From positions 1-13,912 of the forward strand of contig MWAX01000116.1 of NCBI GenBank assembly GCA_002068775.1: 13,912 bases of DNA, given 5' to 3'. Made by a program: the position numbers and the translations under genes. This stretch comes from Actinobacteria bacterium ADurb.Bin346. Lineage in GTDB: Bacteria; Actinomycetota; Humimicrobiia; Humimicrobiales; Humimicrobiaceae. The notes below the pieces were generated by a model. It did not search any database. It was not told the DNA's origin and was given only the letters and a program-made list of their open reading frames with translations. Positions 13,774 through 13,912 of the stretch are shown here, one piece after another (positions within the stretch are counted from its first letter, which is position 1; each line of letters starts with the position of its first letter).

Positions 13774-13912
13774 TTACTTAATGCCTGAAAGCGATTTTGC
13801 AGCTTTAAGAGTATTTGAGAGCAGCATTGCAATCGTCATTGGGCCAACACCGCCAGGCACGGGTGTTATCATACTTGCCCTGGGTTCAACTTTAAGGAAA
13901 TCCACATCCCCT
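13774..13912 (-). CDS. folD: Methylenetetrahydrofolate dehydrogenase/cyclohydrolase FolD (partial, C-terminal end)
   Basis: The last 45 residues of a gene entering from the right edge. They read GDVDFLKVEPRASMITPVPG, continue with GVGPMTIAMLLSNTLKAAK and end SLSGIK before the TAA at 13774. The PVPGGVGPMT motif is the family signature of FolD, the bifunctional cytoplasmic enzyme that interconverts methylene-, methenyl- and formyl-tetrahydrofolate using NADP(H). Its stop lies 83 bases before the first EutN gene on the same strand, so they may be one operon or separated by the inverted repeat at 13711-13736. Confidence 0.95.
   Translation of the reverse strand, partial: GDVDFLKVEPRASMITPVPGGVGPMTIAMLLSNTLKAAKSLSGIK

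Noticed and set aside
1..13912. Mobile elements, CRISPR arrays, toxin-antitoxin or phage genes
   Set aside because: I looked for transposase or integrase motifs, terminal inverted repeats with target duplications, regularly spaced repeats and small paired toxin genes, and found none. The pot/gdh block has no visible insertion-sequence ends.

Overview
The window is about 14 kb of compact, AT-rich bacterial chromosome from what looks like a fermentative anaerobe, probably an uncultivated lineage. The evidence for this is a split two-subunit transketolase, a hexameric NADP-type glutamate dehydrogenase, a rubredoxin-like mini-protein and two bacterial microcompartment (BMC) vertex proteins, with no respiratory genes. 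TGA, TAA and TAG all act as stops. A BMC-bearing low-GC phylum such as Atribacterota, or a deep low-GC actinobacterial class, would fit, but the taxon cannot be fixed from this sequence. No tRNA, rRNA, CRISPR array, transposase or integrase is visible, and no gene-free stretch exceeds 300 bp.

Left part (1-4339, all minus strand, listed right to left as transcribed): the C-terminal half of transketolase, an M3-family zinc oligopeptidase 27 bp behind it, then adenine phosphoribosyltransferase (apt), a DUF1844 protein, a 34-residue RCKP-type rubredoxin-like protein, and a DUF937 protein that runs off the left edge.

Middle part (4340-10985): a spermidine/putrescine-type ABC importer on the plus strand (potB-potC overlapping, then the lipoprotein potD, then potA further on). 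A minus-strand glutamate dehydrogenase gene sits between potD and potA. Next comes the N-terminal half of transketolase on the minus strand, tail to tail with potA and with overlapping stop codons. The two transketolase halves are normally adjacent. Here they are 5.8 kb apart with the pot/gdh block between them.

Right part (10986-13912): a bidirectional terminator, a DUF4190-like membrane protein, an unrecognised exported and membrane-anchored small protein, an AT-rich spacer with a perfect 13-bp inverted repeat, an ABHD18-like alpha/beta hydrolase on the plus strand, and then a minus-strand cluster folD, EutN/CcmL-like protein 1, EutN/CcmL-like protein 2, which enters from beyond the right edge.

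How the genes may work together: the importer brings in polyamines, glutamate dehydrogenase handles ammonium and glutamate, transketolase and apt serve pentose and purine metabolism, and the EutN pair implies a microcompartment whose main genes lie outside the window. Four genes (potB, potA, the hydrolase and the first EutN gene) have in-frame stops just upstream, no Shine-Dalgarno sequence and a -10-like box very close to the start codon. This suggests leaderless transcripts, while their neighbours have clear ribosome binding sites. I do not see a convincing wholly new biological system. The best leads are the leaderless-start pattern, the interrupted transketolase pair, the hairpin in front of gdhA and the BMC edge.
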